Source: Saprospiraceae bacterium (lineage in GTDB: Bacteria > Bacteroidota > Bacteroidia > Chitinophagales > Saprospiraceae). Taken from it: a stretch of 64,000 nt of DNA. Where the stretch lies: NCBI GenBank assembly GCA_016715405.1, contig JADKAE010000018.1:1-64000 (forward strand), written 5' to 3'. The notes beneath the pieces are model-generated. The model saw only the letters and a list, made by a program, of their open reading frames with translations. It was not told the DNA's origin and did no database searches. The position numbers were made by a program, and so were the translations under genes. Below are positions 28,370-37,809 of the stretch, piece by piece; positions within the stretch are counted from its first letter, which is position 1; every line of letters begins with the position of its first letter.

Positions 28370-28810
28370 ATGACAATTACTACTACACTTCACACACTTA
28401 CCATCGTATTGTGCGCCACTTCTGTCTGCTTAAGCCAGCCGGCGGAAAAAACGCTCGTCAAGTCGTTTAATCTGCAAGGAAGTTCTGCCATTGCCCTTGA
28501 CGTACAAGGCGACGTCAATGTGCAGCCCTGGACTAACGAAGTGCTCCGCATTCAAATGATCGTAACGCTGCCTACCGGCACCGCCGCCATGCTCAAATCA
28601 CTGGTGGAATCGGGCCGCTACAACCTCAAGAGTAGCCTGAAAGACAACGTACTGCAAATCACGCTTCCCAATATGGAACGCGAGGTTTTGTTTAAAGGAA
28701 AGATGCTCGAAGAAACGCTCTCTTTCACCGTGTTCGCCCCCGAACACGTGGCGGTTCAACTCGGCGAAGGAGCTACGACTGATAAGAAAGGCGTGGTGAA
28801 TACGTTTTGA
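28370..28810 (+). CDS. Small secreted hypothetical protein
   Basis: 146 residues. The signal peptide is clear (LTIVLCATSVCLSQ, cleavage likely after residue 22). The mature part is beta-rich, with LQGSSAIALDVQGDVNVQPW resembling the start of putative auto-transporter adhesin head (DUF2807/DUF4097-type) domains; the identification is weak. It has its own good promoter and a strong ribosome-binding site, so it may be well expressed. The stop is 5 nt before a family 1 repeat. The abrupt end (KKGVVNTF) could be natural or truncated. Confidence 0.75.
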   Translation: MTITTTLHTLTIVLCATSVCLSQPAEKTLVKSFNLQGSSAIALDVQGDVNVQPWTNEVLRIQMIVTLPTGTAAMLKSLVESGRYNLKSSLKDNVLQITLPNMEREVLFKGKMLEETLSFTVFAPEHVAVQLGEGATTDKKGVVNTF

Positions 28811-28814
28811 AAAT

Positions 28815-29019
28815 GTTGTCGGTTCTCTGTTCTCCGTTGTCGGTTATCCGTTCTCCGTTGCTTAACTTTGCCAGTTATACTTTAACAGAGAACAGAGAAC
28901 AGAGAACAGAGAACAGAGAACAGAGAACAGAGAACAGAGAACAGAGAACAGAGAACAGAGAACAGAGAACAGAGAACAGAGAACAGAGAACAGAGAACAG
29001 AGAACAGAGAACAGAGAAC
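28815..29019. repeat. Heptamer inverted-repeat element, family 1 copy 4 (longest)
   Basis: Left arm GTTGTCG, GTTCTCT, GTTCTCC, GTTGTCG, GTTATCC, GTTCTCC; core with TAACTTTG at 28863-28870; right arm about 19 uninterrupted GAACAGA units. The right arm is much longer than the left, as expected if slippage expands one side. It lies between two convergent genes. Confidence 0.92.
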
Positions 29020-29021
29020 CC

Positions 29022-30062
29022 TCACCAATAAAACCAATACCCCCTCACTTTCCCTCTCGTATTGATCTCCAATGCCGGGGCTGGTATTTTGATAAAATTC
29101 AGCGCGCTGAACACCGTTTTCAGCACCCTGCTGCGCGTGGGGATGCGGGTAAAATCTATATCAGGAGAAATAAAAAACTGGCGATAGCGCGGGTATTCGT
29201 CTTCGGGCAGGAAATTGAGATTGCCTGCGGCGTCCGTCCATTCGTTTTTGAAGCCGCCGTAGAGGTTTTCGGCGCCGTAGCCCACGGCGATATTGAGCCA
29301 TTTGGGCAGCCGGGTGTCGGGGCGGCGCGGCGATACAAAGGCGTGTAGGTTGACAGAAGCCCAGATGCTCAGGGCGTTGTAATCCTTCAGAAAAGATTCG
29401 GCAAAGCTGACCCCGTAGAGTTCGCGGGCGCGTTGCTCCACGGTCATCGGCGGGGGGCCGCCCAAAGTATAGGCAAATTCGCTGGGGTAATTGGGCCGGG
29501 TATACGACACCTTGGCCACGATACGTTGCTCCTGCCAGGCCAGTTCTTGGGCGGCAAACAGGCTGAGTCCGGCCGTATTAAAGCCCATATCCGCCCAGGA
29601 AAATCCCCATTTGGCCGAAAAGCCGTCCATGACCTCCACAGTAGCCTGCAAAAAAGCGCCCACCGCTACGCCCGTCCATAATGCAGGCCGGTGCCGCATG
29701 CCGGTCCAGCGCGCGCCGTTGTAGACTAACCTGCACTCGGTATACGTGGTAATAAAATGGCCCATCTTGTCCATGTCCTTCCACTCCGCCCAGTCATTGA
29801 AAGTATGAAAACCGGTGAGTTCGTAGTCTTTGTACCAGGCCTGGTACAATCCCGCCGCCGCAACGCCGTAGATAGCTGCGCCGCCGGCTGCGCAAGTCCA
29901 AAACCGGCCTTTGTGCAGGCTGTCGGCAGGCTCGAGCAAATGCAAGCGCTTCCCGGACAAGCTGTCTGCCGGTTGTGCGCCGGCATTTATCGCAAAAAAT
30001 AAAAGAAAAGCTATCGCTGCCGGCGCCAAACCGGCCTTCCTCCCCCCGTACAGCTTAGGCAT
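29022..30062 (-). CDS. DUF2279 family protein (YfiM-like)
   Basis: About 346 residues from ATG 30062 (MPKLYGGRKAGLAP), which gives a good signal peptide ending NAGAQ. An ATG at 30086 is possible but lies inside the palindrome arm. The domain shows WYKDYELTGFHTFNDWAEW, MDKMGHFITTYTECRL and GFSWADMGFNTAGL, the DUF2279 signature, with several helices of membrane-like character. The C-terminal 120 residues look like a beta-strand segment of an outer membrane protein. Function unknown; probably envelope. The 5' untranslated region contains the large hairpin at 30078-30168. Confidence 0.83.
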   Translation of the reverse strand: MPKLYGGRKAGLAPAAIAFLLFFAINAGAQPADSLSGKRLHLLEPADSLHKGRFWTCAAGGAAIYGVAAAGLYQAWYKDYELTGFHTFNDWAEWKDMDKMGHFITTYTECRLVYNGARWTGMRHRPALWTGVAVGAFLQATVEVMDGFSAKWGFSWADMGFNTAGLSLFAAQELAWQEQRIVAKVSYTRPNYPSEFAYTLGGPPPMTVEQRARELYGVSFAESFLKDYNALSIWASVNLHAFVSPRRPDTRLPKWLNIAVGYGAENLYGGFKNEWTDAAGNLNFLPEDEYPRYRQFFISPDIDFTRIPTRSRVLKTVFSALNFIKIPAPALEINTRGKVRGYWFYW

Positions 30063-30077
30063 AAGTTGTGTGTTGTT

Positions 30078-30168
30078 CAATGCCATTAAGTTAAGCTTTT
30101 CATGTTTACTAAACTTTCGAAAGTTTAGTAAACATGCACCTCCCTTGAAGCTTAACATAATGGCATTG
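30078..30168. promoter_or_regulatory. Nested palindrome in the leader of the DUF2279 gene
   Basis: The inner part 30101-30136 is a perfect 36-bp palindrome (halves CATGTTTACTAAACTTT and AAAGTTTAGTAAACATG around CG). It is flanked by outer arms 30078-30098 and 30148-30168 of 21 bp with one mismatch. It lies between the promoter at 30182 and the start codon. Such a structure may be an operator for a dimeric repressor, an RNA switch, or the remnant of a small inverted-repeat element. Confidence 0.8.
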
Positions 30169-30181
30169 GTGTGTTGTTGCC

Positions 30182-30211
30182 CAAATATAGTGGTTGTGGG
30201 GGAAAAAGCAA
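30182..30211 (-). promoter_or_regulatory. Promoter TTG-N19-TATATTTG
   Basis: On the minus strand TTG (30209-30211), a 19-nt spacer and TATATTTG (30182-30189): a full consensus match. The transcript would begin near 30176 and carry the nested palindrome as its leader. Confidence 0.7.
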
Positions 30212-30234
30212 TACAAGATGCTATGACGGATAAA

Positions 30235-30341
30235 TCAGGAGGTTACTTGAAGAAACCTCCTGAATTAGGCCCCGTGACAAAGTATCGTTTCGCAAAGATC
30301 GTAAAGTCGTAAAGTCCTACAGTCGTAAAGTCCCAAAGTCG
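30235..30341. repeat. Hairpin and GTAAAGTC octamers
   Basis: A 10-bp stem TCAGGAGGTT (30235-30244) with AACCTCCTGA (30254-30263), then five 8-bp units of the GTAAAGTC type from 30301 to about 30340. They fill the gap between the DUF2279 promoter and the stop of the large secreted protein. Confidence 0.65.
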
Positions 30342-30348
30342 CCCCCTC

Positions 30349-33300
30349 CTACTTCCCTACCGCCTCGATGCGCCGCAAAAACTGCGTAGCCGTGCCGGCG
30401 TCTACTTCCTGGATTTCATAGGTCTCACCGTCGTCCATCTTGAATACCAGTTCTTTGGATTTCAAGCCGCGCAATGCTTCGAGGAATGCGGGATTATTGG
30501 AGGTCACGCTGAGGATGCCTTGTTTGAGCCCAAAATAATAAAACTGCTCGCTGGGCGATTTGATGTACAGGTACAGGCGATCGTCTTCGTTGGAGGGCAT
30601 CTTGATCTCCAGGAAGCAGGTCACCATTTTTTGTACAAGCTCGCCGTTGACGCTCATGAGGCCCACGTTTTTGTCGGTATTCACAAACGACTGGTAGTCG
30701 ATGTCCCACTTCATTTTTACCCTGCTAAATAGGAAGGTGTAAGGGTTGTATTTTTTGGGAATATCGAGGAATCCCGAGGTGATACCGTCAATGGCTTCTT
30801 TCATTTCCTTGTCGTTAGGGAATATATTGGCGGCGGCTTTTTTATAAAAATCGATATCGGTAAGATAGGTGATGATATTGCCGCCGAAGCTCGACGACAT
30901 GATGTCGTTGGTCACGATTTTTAATAGCGCCTCGGGTACGATGAGCTTGATGCCGGTCATGAGTTCGGCGGTGACCGGCGCCGCTTCGATAGCAGGCCCG
31001 GGGGGCATGGGCATGGGCATTTCGGTAGAGTCGGTGGCCATGGAGTCGGCGGGCATTTCTTCTTCGGCGAGCATCATGAGGCCGTCGTCGCCTTCTTCTT
31101 TTTCTTTTTGTTCGGCTTCAGGCGGCGGCGGCAGGAATTTGGTCTGCGCAAAGCCGGCGGCGTCTACTTTGATGTATTTGAGCGCGGTGCCGAGGTTGAA
31201 TTTGCCGGTGGCTTCTACCGTGCCGTCATAGTTTTTGAAAACGAATTTATTGCCGATGTCCTGGTTGCGGATGATGCGCGAGGAGTCGCCGAAAATAAAG
31301 GCGTCCAGTTTATTATCATAAATAAAAACACCCTTGACCGGGAATATCTGGCGGTCTTTGCGGAACAGCAAGGGCATCATGGCGCGGGGATAAATCCTGG
31401 CCTGTTCTTTGCTGAGGTACAACCCTGTAAACAGCGGGTCGCCGTCGTAGCTCTTGGGTTCGTTGTAGCGGATGGCGAGGTTGCGTTTGTCGCCCTCGCT
31501 GCTCACGGTAAACCAGTACTTATAGGGCAGCTTGTCGGCATTCAGCCGGGCGAATCCTTCGAATTTGAGGTTGCGCGATTCTGCGTTGAGGTGGATGGTA
31601 CCCTGGAATTGGGTTTTGTAGTCGATATAAAAATCGTCTTTTTCTTCAACCTGCCCTGTGGCGCGCGTCACGGTGCGTTTTTCGGTGATGCTGCCCTTGC
31701 CCACGGGCTGGCCGGTAATGTTTTGCAACACGATGCGCTGCTCGCGGTCGCCCACGTTGTATTCGTATTTACCCGTAGCCGTGTATTCCCGGCGGCCTTT
31801 GATTTCTACGGTAGCTTCCTTGATGACGTGGTATTTGTTGGTGGTATCGGCTACTATCTCGGCGTTTTCCAGTTTTTTCATCGGTCCGCCGGGTTCGATT
31901 TCCACTTTGCCGTCTTTGGGGTAGATAAATGCGTCGGCTGACACCACATGGGGTACGCCGTCTACTTTCAGCTGACTGACCTTGATATCGTAGAAGGCCG
32001 CCTGTCCCTGAAATCGCAGCGAATCCTGGTCGGGGTCGATAGACACGAAGGTGCCGGGTTTATTGGGATCGGCTTTGAAGTTGATCGTTTCCTCTTTCAT
32101 ATCCCACTTAAACTCGTTCATCGAGGTCACGTATTTGTTGTACGGCAGAGTGGTGACGAGAAATTCGTCGTTGGCCTGGAAGTTGCCGCTTTGTTTGTCG
32201 AAGTCTACATAACCGTTTACGTTGGCGGTTTGCAGGGCCAGCTGGCCGGCGTCGGCGGCTTTGATGCTCACGTTCATCGTATCGGCTTTGGCCGAGAAGG
32301 CGCCGAAGACGAGTTGTTTGGAGCGCAGGGTGGCCTTGTCCCAGTCCAGGTCGCCATCGGCGCGCAGGCCGCCGGGGGTGAGGATCAAGGTGCCTTTGAG
32401 GGTATGGTTGTTGGCGTTAAACATGGCAAATGGCGCTTCTTCCGAGCGGATATACATGCTGTCGCGGTAAGGGCGCCAGTCGAGTTTAACGTTCACACCT
32501 CTTACTTTGGGCACCTGCACCTGGCTGGCACGGTCTTCTTCCAGGTTGAAGTACTCGGCGCTGGCCAGTAGCTGTTGGGGTTTGAAAATAATATCTTTCG
32601 AATTGACCGAAGCGCCCAGGTATTTGAGGTTGCCATTGCCCAGAAACCCCTTGTTGCTCAGGTCGATTTCGCCGATATACGTGCCTTTGCCGCCGTATGC
32701 GGGATAACCCTGTGTGGGTGTTTTGGTAGGAAATCCCAGCGACTGATCGTCGCGCAAGACCAGGGTTTCTTTAAATTTTGGAAAAATCTTGGCAGAATAC
32801 ATATTGCCCTTAAAGCGCAGGTCGCGCGCCGTGATCTTGTCGAGGGCATTGAGGTTGAAGGGGTCTATTTCAAAATAAAAAGAATCGCGCAGGTAAGCGC
32901 CCTGTTGGATGGCAGCGGCATCGTAAAATACGTACGATTTGCCTTTACTTTGGAAGGAGGGGAACATTTCGATGTCTTCCCTACCCGACTTATTAGAAGG
33001 CGCGTCGATGAGCAATACGCCGTGCAACTGCTCGATACGCGAGCCGATGGCAAACGCGACAGGGTTCTTCTGTTTGTCGACTTCACCGGTGGGGATGTAT
33101 ATATCGAAAAATCCGATGGAGTCCATTTTGACCTGAAACTGGTCGTATTCGAAATGGAAATTTTCGCCTGTAAAAATCGAAAAACCCGCAAACAACCTGC
33201 CGTTGAGGTCCATATTGCGGTTTTTCTTCATGACCAATTCCTCCTTGTTGGGTATGATCGCTACGCGTTGTTTGGGGCTGAATTCAATATTTTTGACGCC

Positions 33301-34976
33301 CCTGACTTTGATGGTATTGTCTTTTAGGTCAAGCGTGGCGTTAATATCAGGGGTGGAAGAGTGCAACTGCAACACGTCGTAATCCGCTTTTTCCTGATCG
33401 GCATACACGTAGTGAAATACCTTGGGTTTGAGTTCGACGAGTTGCTTATCGCTGTCGTAGTTGATAAATCCTTGAGAAACAAGATCGTATAAAAGACTCT
33501 GAATATTATCTACCGTAAATTTGGAATTAATACGAGAAGCGACAAGCGAAGCATCGAGCACGTTGGTACCCAGGTCTTCTGAAGTGGCCTTCATGATGGC
33601 CAGGGGGTTGGCTGTGGCGATATTTTGGATGCGCTGGTAGTCTGATTTTTGAAAATATTCGAGCGATTCGAACAACACATCGCCTTTGCGGGAAATGGCA
33701 ATAGAGGGCTTGCCGATAACTATAGAGTCTTTATCGACAAAAGCCTGAATATTTTCCGTCTCAATATTCACCTGGTGCATAGAGCTGAAGAAGGGATTGC
33801 GGTCGCTACCGCGCTGGCCGCGCGAAAGCTGGATTTCTTTGCGGGGAATTTCAAAGCGCAGGTTTACCGAAGGGTGGTAAAGGGAGTCCTTACCCGAATA
33901 AATAGTGGCTGCCACGCGTTCGCCTACGATGCGTTCGCCCCGGCGGATGGTAAACAATTCTGAAAAGCCCTTAAAAACCAATCGATCACGCGAGTCAAAG
34001 AGCGTAATAACAGCTTTGTTTTCTTTACCGCCGAAGCCGTATACGGTGGTGCCGTGCAGCCTGAAACCGCCTTTATAGCTAATGCCCTGGCCGATATCTT
34101 TTATTTCCAGGATTTGCTGGTAAGATTCAAACCGCGGGTAAGAACCTTCCGTGAGTTCGTCGGTAGAGATTTTATCGCTCAGGTCGCCTTCTATGAGTTT
34201 GCCGCCGAAATATTGCGGATAGCGCAATTTTGCCTTTTTGGCTTCGTACAGGCTCCTGTTAACGTCTATGGAATAGTCGGTCAATTCGGCATAAATCTCA
34301 GGGCCCAGTCCCAGGCGTTCCCAGGTTACTTTGCCACCCTTGCCTTTCCAGGTCATATCGACCGGGTAAAATTTACCGGCGGTTTGGCGCACAAAAATAG
34401 AATCTTCCTTGCGCGCAGCCATCAGGTCCATTTTCTCAAATTCCAGCACGGGAGCTTGTTCTTCGTATTTCCACTGGTATTTGTCGGATAGCGCCCACCA
34501 GGCTGTGCCCGAGGTAGAATAGCGCAAAGCGCCGTGTGCAAAAAATTCGTTGGAGAACTCCAGGAATTGCTGGAAGGGTTTCACTTTGCGGCCTTCCAGG
34601 TTGGCCAGCATGCTCGTTACTACCTGGTGCCAGGTATTGAAATGCTGGGTGGAGTTGGGCATTTTTTTGAGCGATACCAGGGCTTTGAGGTACTCGCTGA
34701 AATAGGGGCTGGCCGTGAGGCGTTGCGCCAGCATGGCATTGCCCACTGCCAGTATCTGCAGTTTTTCTTCGTTGGCAAAAAGCCCGCTTTTGAATGTTTT
34801 TTCAAATTCGCGGTAGGTATCTTCGAGCGCTTTTGCTTGCTGGAAGTCATGTACGTTTCCAGTTGCGCAATGAATTCGCCTTCGTTTTCCGAAAATTTAT
34901 CGAGGCGCTGTGCCGTCAGACACAAGGGGGCAATCAGTAGCAAGCCCATCCACACAAGGAGATAGATTTGTTTCAT
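30349..34976 (-). CDS. Very large secreted hypothetical protein, frameshifted near N-terminus
   Basis: About 1,542 residues after correction; not recognised. ATG 34976 begins a clean signal peptide (MKQIYLLVWMGLLLIAPLC, then LTAQ). This frame fails after ETYM near 34847; one missing base restores DFQQAKALEDTYREFEKTF and joins the main frame. A short helical region follows, then over 1,000 residues of beta-rich sequence with recurring LKFEGF-like, VNGYVDFD-like and IRGVKNIEF-like strands. Near the end an acidic linker (EAEQKEKEEGDDGLM, then EMPMPMPPGP) separates a last domain of about 170 residues. It is probably periplasmic or on the outer membrane. A structural or envelope role is only a guess. 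Confidence 0.8.
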
Positions 34977-34978
34977 TA

Positions 34979-35060
34979 TATAGCAGTTAGGTTTTTAGCA
35001 GTCAGGGCTCAGGGCTCAGGTCTTAGCTGCTAAGCCCTAAGACCTAACTGCTGAAAGCTG
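34979..35060. repeat. Inverted repeat of GGGCTCA and CTAAGAC words
   Basis: GGGCTCA, GGGCTCA and GGTCTTAGC lead to a TGCTAAG centre and then CCCTAAGACCTAACTGCTG. The outer part provides the TAG stop of prmA. It has the same layout as the other intergenic elements but different words. Confidence 0.65.
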
Positions 35061-35892
35061 ATAGCCGCCCACGCCCCCTATGCCAATGCTCCGTTTTCCG
35101 GAAACCAAGGGATTCGGCTTGCGCGGTCACCATGTCTTCATCTGTTTGCAATACCCCGGATATCAACAACACGCCGGGTGATGCTGTCATGGCATATAAC
35201 GCGGGGAGGGATTCCAGTATTACATTTCTATTAATATTAGCAAGGATCACATCGTAAGGGCCCTGGCCTACCGCATCGAGCGTGCCGTGAAACACCTTTA
35301 TATCCGGAGTTTGGTTCAAACGGGCGTTTTCGATGCTATTGGCTGCCGATTCTTCTTCAATATCGACGGCGTCTACCAGGGAAGCGCCCATTTTCGCGGC
35401 AAGGATGGCCAGGATACCCGTGCCGCAGCCGTAGTCGAGCACGCGTGCGCCGGCCAGGGGCAGGCTGCGCATGGCCTGCATCATCATATAAGTGGTTTCG
35501 TGGTGGCCGGTGCCGAAAGCCATCTTGGGGTTGATCACCAATTCATATTCCACCCCTTGTGAGGGTTCGTGGAAGTCGGCTCTGACCCCGCAGAAATCGT
35601 CTACGACGATGGGCTGGAAATTGGCCTCCCATACGGCATTCCAGTTTTGGGCGGGAATAAAAGTTACCTCGTACTGAAAAGGCCACTGTTGTTGCCATTC
35701 CAACAACTGGGCGGCAATGGCCGCTTGGTCGGTATCCGGCTCGGGTATAAAAGCATGCAAGCCTTCGGGGGTCTCTTCGAAAGTATCGAAGGGAAGTTCG
35801 CTGAGCATAGCCAGCAAGATATCGCGATAGGTTTCGGCGATAACGAAAGTATATTGGTAGTAGTTCAAAGCGATCTTTTTATCCTTCCGCAT
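35044..35892 (-). CDS. prmA: Ribosomal protein L11 methyltransferase
   Basis: 282 residues. It methylates lysines and the N-terminus of ribosomal protein L11 with S-adenosylmethionine. An N-terminal substrate-recognition domain is joined to a Rossmann methyltransferase domain with PKMAFGTGHHETT, the SAM loop VLDYGCGTGILAI, the acidic ribose-binding end AVDIEEES, and LANINRNVI. Full family length. The start overlaps the end of the DinB-like gene by 14 bp, so they are translationally coupled. The last residues (LSAFSS) come from a repeat. Confidence 0.94.
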   Translation of the reverse strand: MRKDKKIALNYYQYTFVIAETYRDILLAMLSELPFDTFEETPEGLHAFIPEPDTDQAAIAAQLLEWQQQWPFQYEVTFIPAQNWNAVWEANFQPIVVDDFCGVRADFHEPSQGVEYELVINPKMAFGTGHHETTYMMMQAMRSLPLAGARVLDYGCGTGILAILAAKMGASLVDAVDIEEESAANSIENARLNQTPDIKVFHGTLDAVGQGPYDVILANINRNVILESLPALYAMTASPGVLLISGVLQTDEDMVTAQAESLGFRKTEHWHRGRGRLSAFSS

Positions 35893-36396
35893 TGATATGC
35901 GCCCGGTATTTCAAAGTAGAAGGCGCCACGCCCAAATTTTCATCAAAAACCAACGCTGGAAAGGCCGCACGCAGTCCGATGCGGATCATAGCCAGGTGGT
36001 GCACCGCATGGTCGTAAGCAAACATTAGTTCGCGACCTATCGAGGAGTGTACGAGCGGCCTGCTATCATCCAGTTGCGAGGAAAAATCCGCCAGCACTTG
36101 AATAGATTGCTGTTCTTGCAGGGCCTCCACTTTTCCGGTAATCTCGATGAGTGCGTGAATGGCATAACCCGGGTCGGTCTCTATGTCCGTTTCGCGGTCG
36201 CGGTTGGCGTAGTCTACAATCCCCATGCCCGTATCGCGCAGCAGGCAGCGGTAAAGTCTATGATATGCCGCACGTGTTGCCCCAATGTAGCGCCTTTGAA
36301 TATGTCGAGCGGCCGCGCATAATCCGCAGCATCTATATCCTGTAGTAAATCTTTGATTTGAAACGCCATGGTGAGCGTCGCTTCTTTACAATTCAT
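35879..36396 (-). CDS. DinB-fold protein, frameshifted
   Basis: Four-helix-bundle protein of the DinB/YfiT type, metal-dependent by analogy; 172 residues once corrected. The first frame reads TLGQHVRHIIDF with the first metal-binding histidine, then ends in nonsense. One extra T opposite the AAA at 36253-36255 gives YRCLLRDTGMGIVDYANRDR and joins the second frame, which has YDHAVHHLAMIRIGL with the other histidines. Start at 36396 or at the internal ATG 36369. It forms an operon with prmA. A -7 box at 36445-36452 is a plausible promoter. The reaction is unknown. Confidence 0.87.
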
Positions 36397-36410
36397 TATG
36401 CTGAGTTGAT

Positions 36411-36486
36411 GTGCTAATGTGCTGATTTGCTAATGTGCTGATTACAAAGATATCAGCACATCAGCAAATCAGCACATCAGCAAATT
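36411..36486. repeat. GATGTGCT octamer inverted repeat around TATCTTTG
   Basis: Left arm of 8-bp units (GATGTGCT, AATGTGCT, GATTTGCT), right arm of ATCAGCAC and ATCAGCAA units. The core CAAAGATA at 36445-36452 is TATCTTTG on the minus strand, the -7 box for the DinB/prmA operon. It shows the same arms-around-a-promoter-core plan as family 1 but with different words. Confidence 0.85.
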
Positions 36487-36488
36487 AA

Positions 36489-37367
36489 TCAAACCACTCC
36501 CCCTTCCGCAGCTTTCAGCGTATTAAGCAGCAACGACATCACCGTCATTTGGCCCACGCCGCCCGGGACGGGGGTAATATACGACGACTTGGGCGAAACG
36601 GAGGCAAAGTCCACGTCGCCGGTAAGGCGGTAGCCCTTGGGCAACTCGGGGTCGTCTACGCGGTTCATGCCCACGTCGATCACTACTACGCCTTCTTTCA
36701 CCATATCGCCGGTAATGAAGTCTGCTTTGCCGATAGCGGCAATGAGGATATCGGCGCGACGGGTATGTTCGGCAAGGTCGCGGGTGCGGCTGTGGCATAT
36801 CGTCACCGTAGCATCGCCGGGGTAACCTTTTCTGGACAGCAGAATGCTGATGGGCGTGCCCACGATATTACTGCGGCCCACTACTACCACTTCTTTGCCG
36901 GCGGTGGGTATATCATAACGGCGCAGCATCTCTACGATGCCGTAGGGTGTGGCCGGCAAATAGCAGGGCAGGCCCTGTGCCATCCGCCCGAAGTTGACGG
37001 GATGAAAGCCGTCTACGTCTTTTTGGGGGTCGATAGCCAGCGTGATGTTTTCTTCATTGATATGTTTAGGCAGGGGTAATTGCACGATAAACCCGTCTAT
37101 GTCCGCATTATTATTGAGATCGCGGACGATTCGTAGCAATTCGGCCTCGGTGGTGGTGGCCGGCTGCCGGATGAGGGTAGAGCTAAAGCCTGCGGCTTCG
37201 CATGATTTCACCTTATTGCGCACGTAAACCTGGCTGGCGGGGTCATCGCCCACCAATACAGCGGCCAGATGGGGAGGTTTCAGCCCTTGAGCGGCACGTC
37301 GTGCCGTTGCGGCGGCCAGTTCTTGCTTGATCGTCTCTGCCAGCCATTTGCCATCGAGTAATTGCAT
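36489..37367 (-). CDS. folD: Methylenetetrahydrofolate dehydrogenase/cyclohydrolase
   Basis: Bifunctional enzyme of one-carbon metabolism that converts 5,10-methylene- to 10-formyl-tetrahydrofolate with NADP. 292 residues from ATG 37367 (MQLLDGKW); a longer frame to 37397 has no homology. The catalytic lysine is in YVRNKVKSCE, the substrate motif is FIVQLPLPKHI, the NADP site is VVVVGRSNIVGTPIS, and the C-terminal PVPGGVGQMTV closes the site. It stands alone, with a -7 box at 37395 and a family 2 repeat upstream. Confidence 0.96.
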   Translation of the reverse strand: MQLLDGKWLAETIKQELAAATARRAAQGLKPPHLAAVLVGDDPASQVYVRNKVKSCEAAGFSSTLIRQPATTTEAELLRIVRDLNNNADIDGFIVQLPLPKHINEENITLAIDPQKDVDGFHPVNFGRMAQGLPCYLPATPYGIVEMLRRYDIPTAGKEVVVVGRSNIVGTPISILLSRKGYPGDATVTICHSRTRDLAEHTRRADILIAAIGKADFITGDMVKEGVVVIDVGMNRVDDPELPKGYRLTGDVDFASVSPKSSYITPVPGGVGQMTVMSLLLNTLKAAEGGVV

Positions 37368-37394
37368 ATCTTGTTGTAGTATGTGATAAAATCG

Positions 37395-37402
37395 CAAAGG
37401 TA
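37395..37402 (-). promoter_or_regulatory. -7 box TACCTTTG before folD
   Basis: The minus strand reads TACCTTTG, matching TAnnTTTG, 28 nt upstream of the folD start. A -33 TTG is not obvious. The repeat begins 4 bp further upstream, so it occupies the -33 region. Confidence 0.6.
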
Positions 37403-37405
37403 ACT

Positions 37406-37528
37406 GTTTAGTAGGGTTTAGCGTTAGGGTTTAGCGATAGGGTTTAGCTGTATGTTTAGTTAACTAAACCCTATCGCTAAACTGCGCATGCACTAAACCC
37501 TATCGCTAAACTGCGCATGCACTAAACC
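37406..37528. repeat. GTTTAG/CTAAAC inverted repeat, family 2 copy 3
   Basis: Left arm of GTTTAGCGTTAGG and GTTTAGCGATAGG (13-bp units), centre GTTTAGTTAACTAAAC, right arm of CTAAACCCTATCG and CTAAACTGCGCATGCA units. It lies between the divergent folD and adhesin genes. Confidence 0.88.
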
Positions 37529-37809
37529 GTTTCCTAAAATTATTATTATAAATAAAATGCGATAGCTCGTACGAAAAAAATAATTTTGCACAAACAGGCA
37601 AAACAAAGTTATATGAGAAAAACTTACACCTATTTACCATACTTTTGTTTATCTTTGCACAAGATTCCTTCTAATATCTCCAACAGACGACCGCCCTTAA
37701 CATTTCAAGCAATTTAATGCTATTGGATAAATTCGCCCTTGCCTGTTCGTAATGAACAGGGATGCTTCGTTCAATGTGGTACATTCAATAATTACATCTG
37801 GTTGTTAAA
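37529..37809 (+). promoter_or_regulatory. Leader of the adhesin gene
   Basis: TATCTTTG at 37650-37657 fits the -7 box and faces the adhesin, about 150 nt from its ATG; a -33 TTG is not clear. The leader holds a small hairpin, CCTGTTC (37742-37748) with GAACAGG (37754-37760). The long AT-rich leader of a surface protein may take part in control. Confidence 0.5.

Noticed and set aside
28807..29031. 74-codon frame made almost only of ENREQRT repeats
   Set aside because: Pure repeat translation within the family 1 element.
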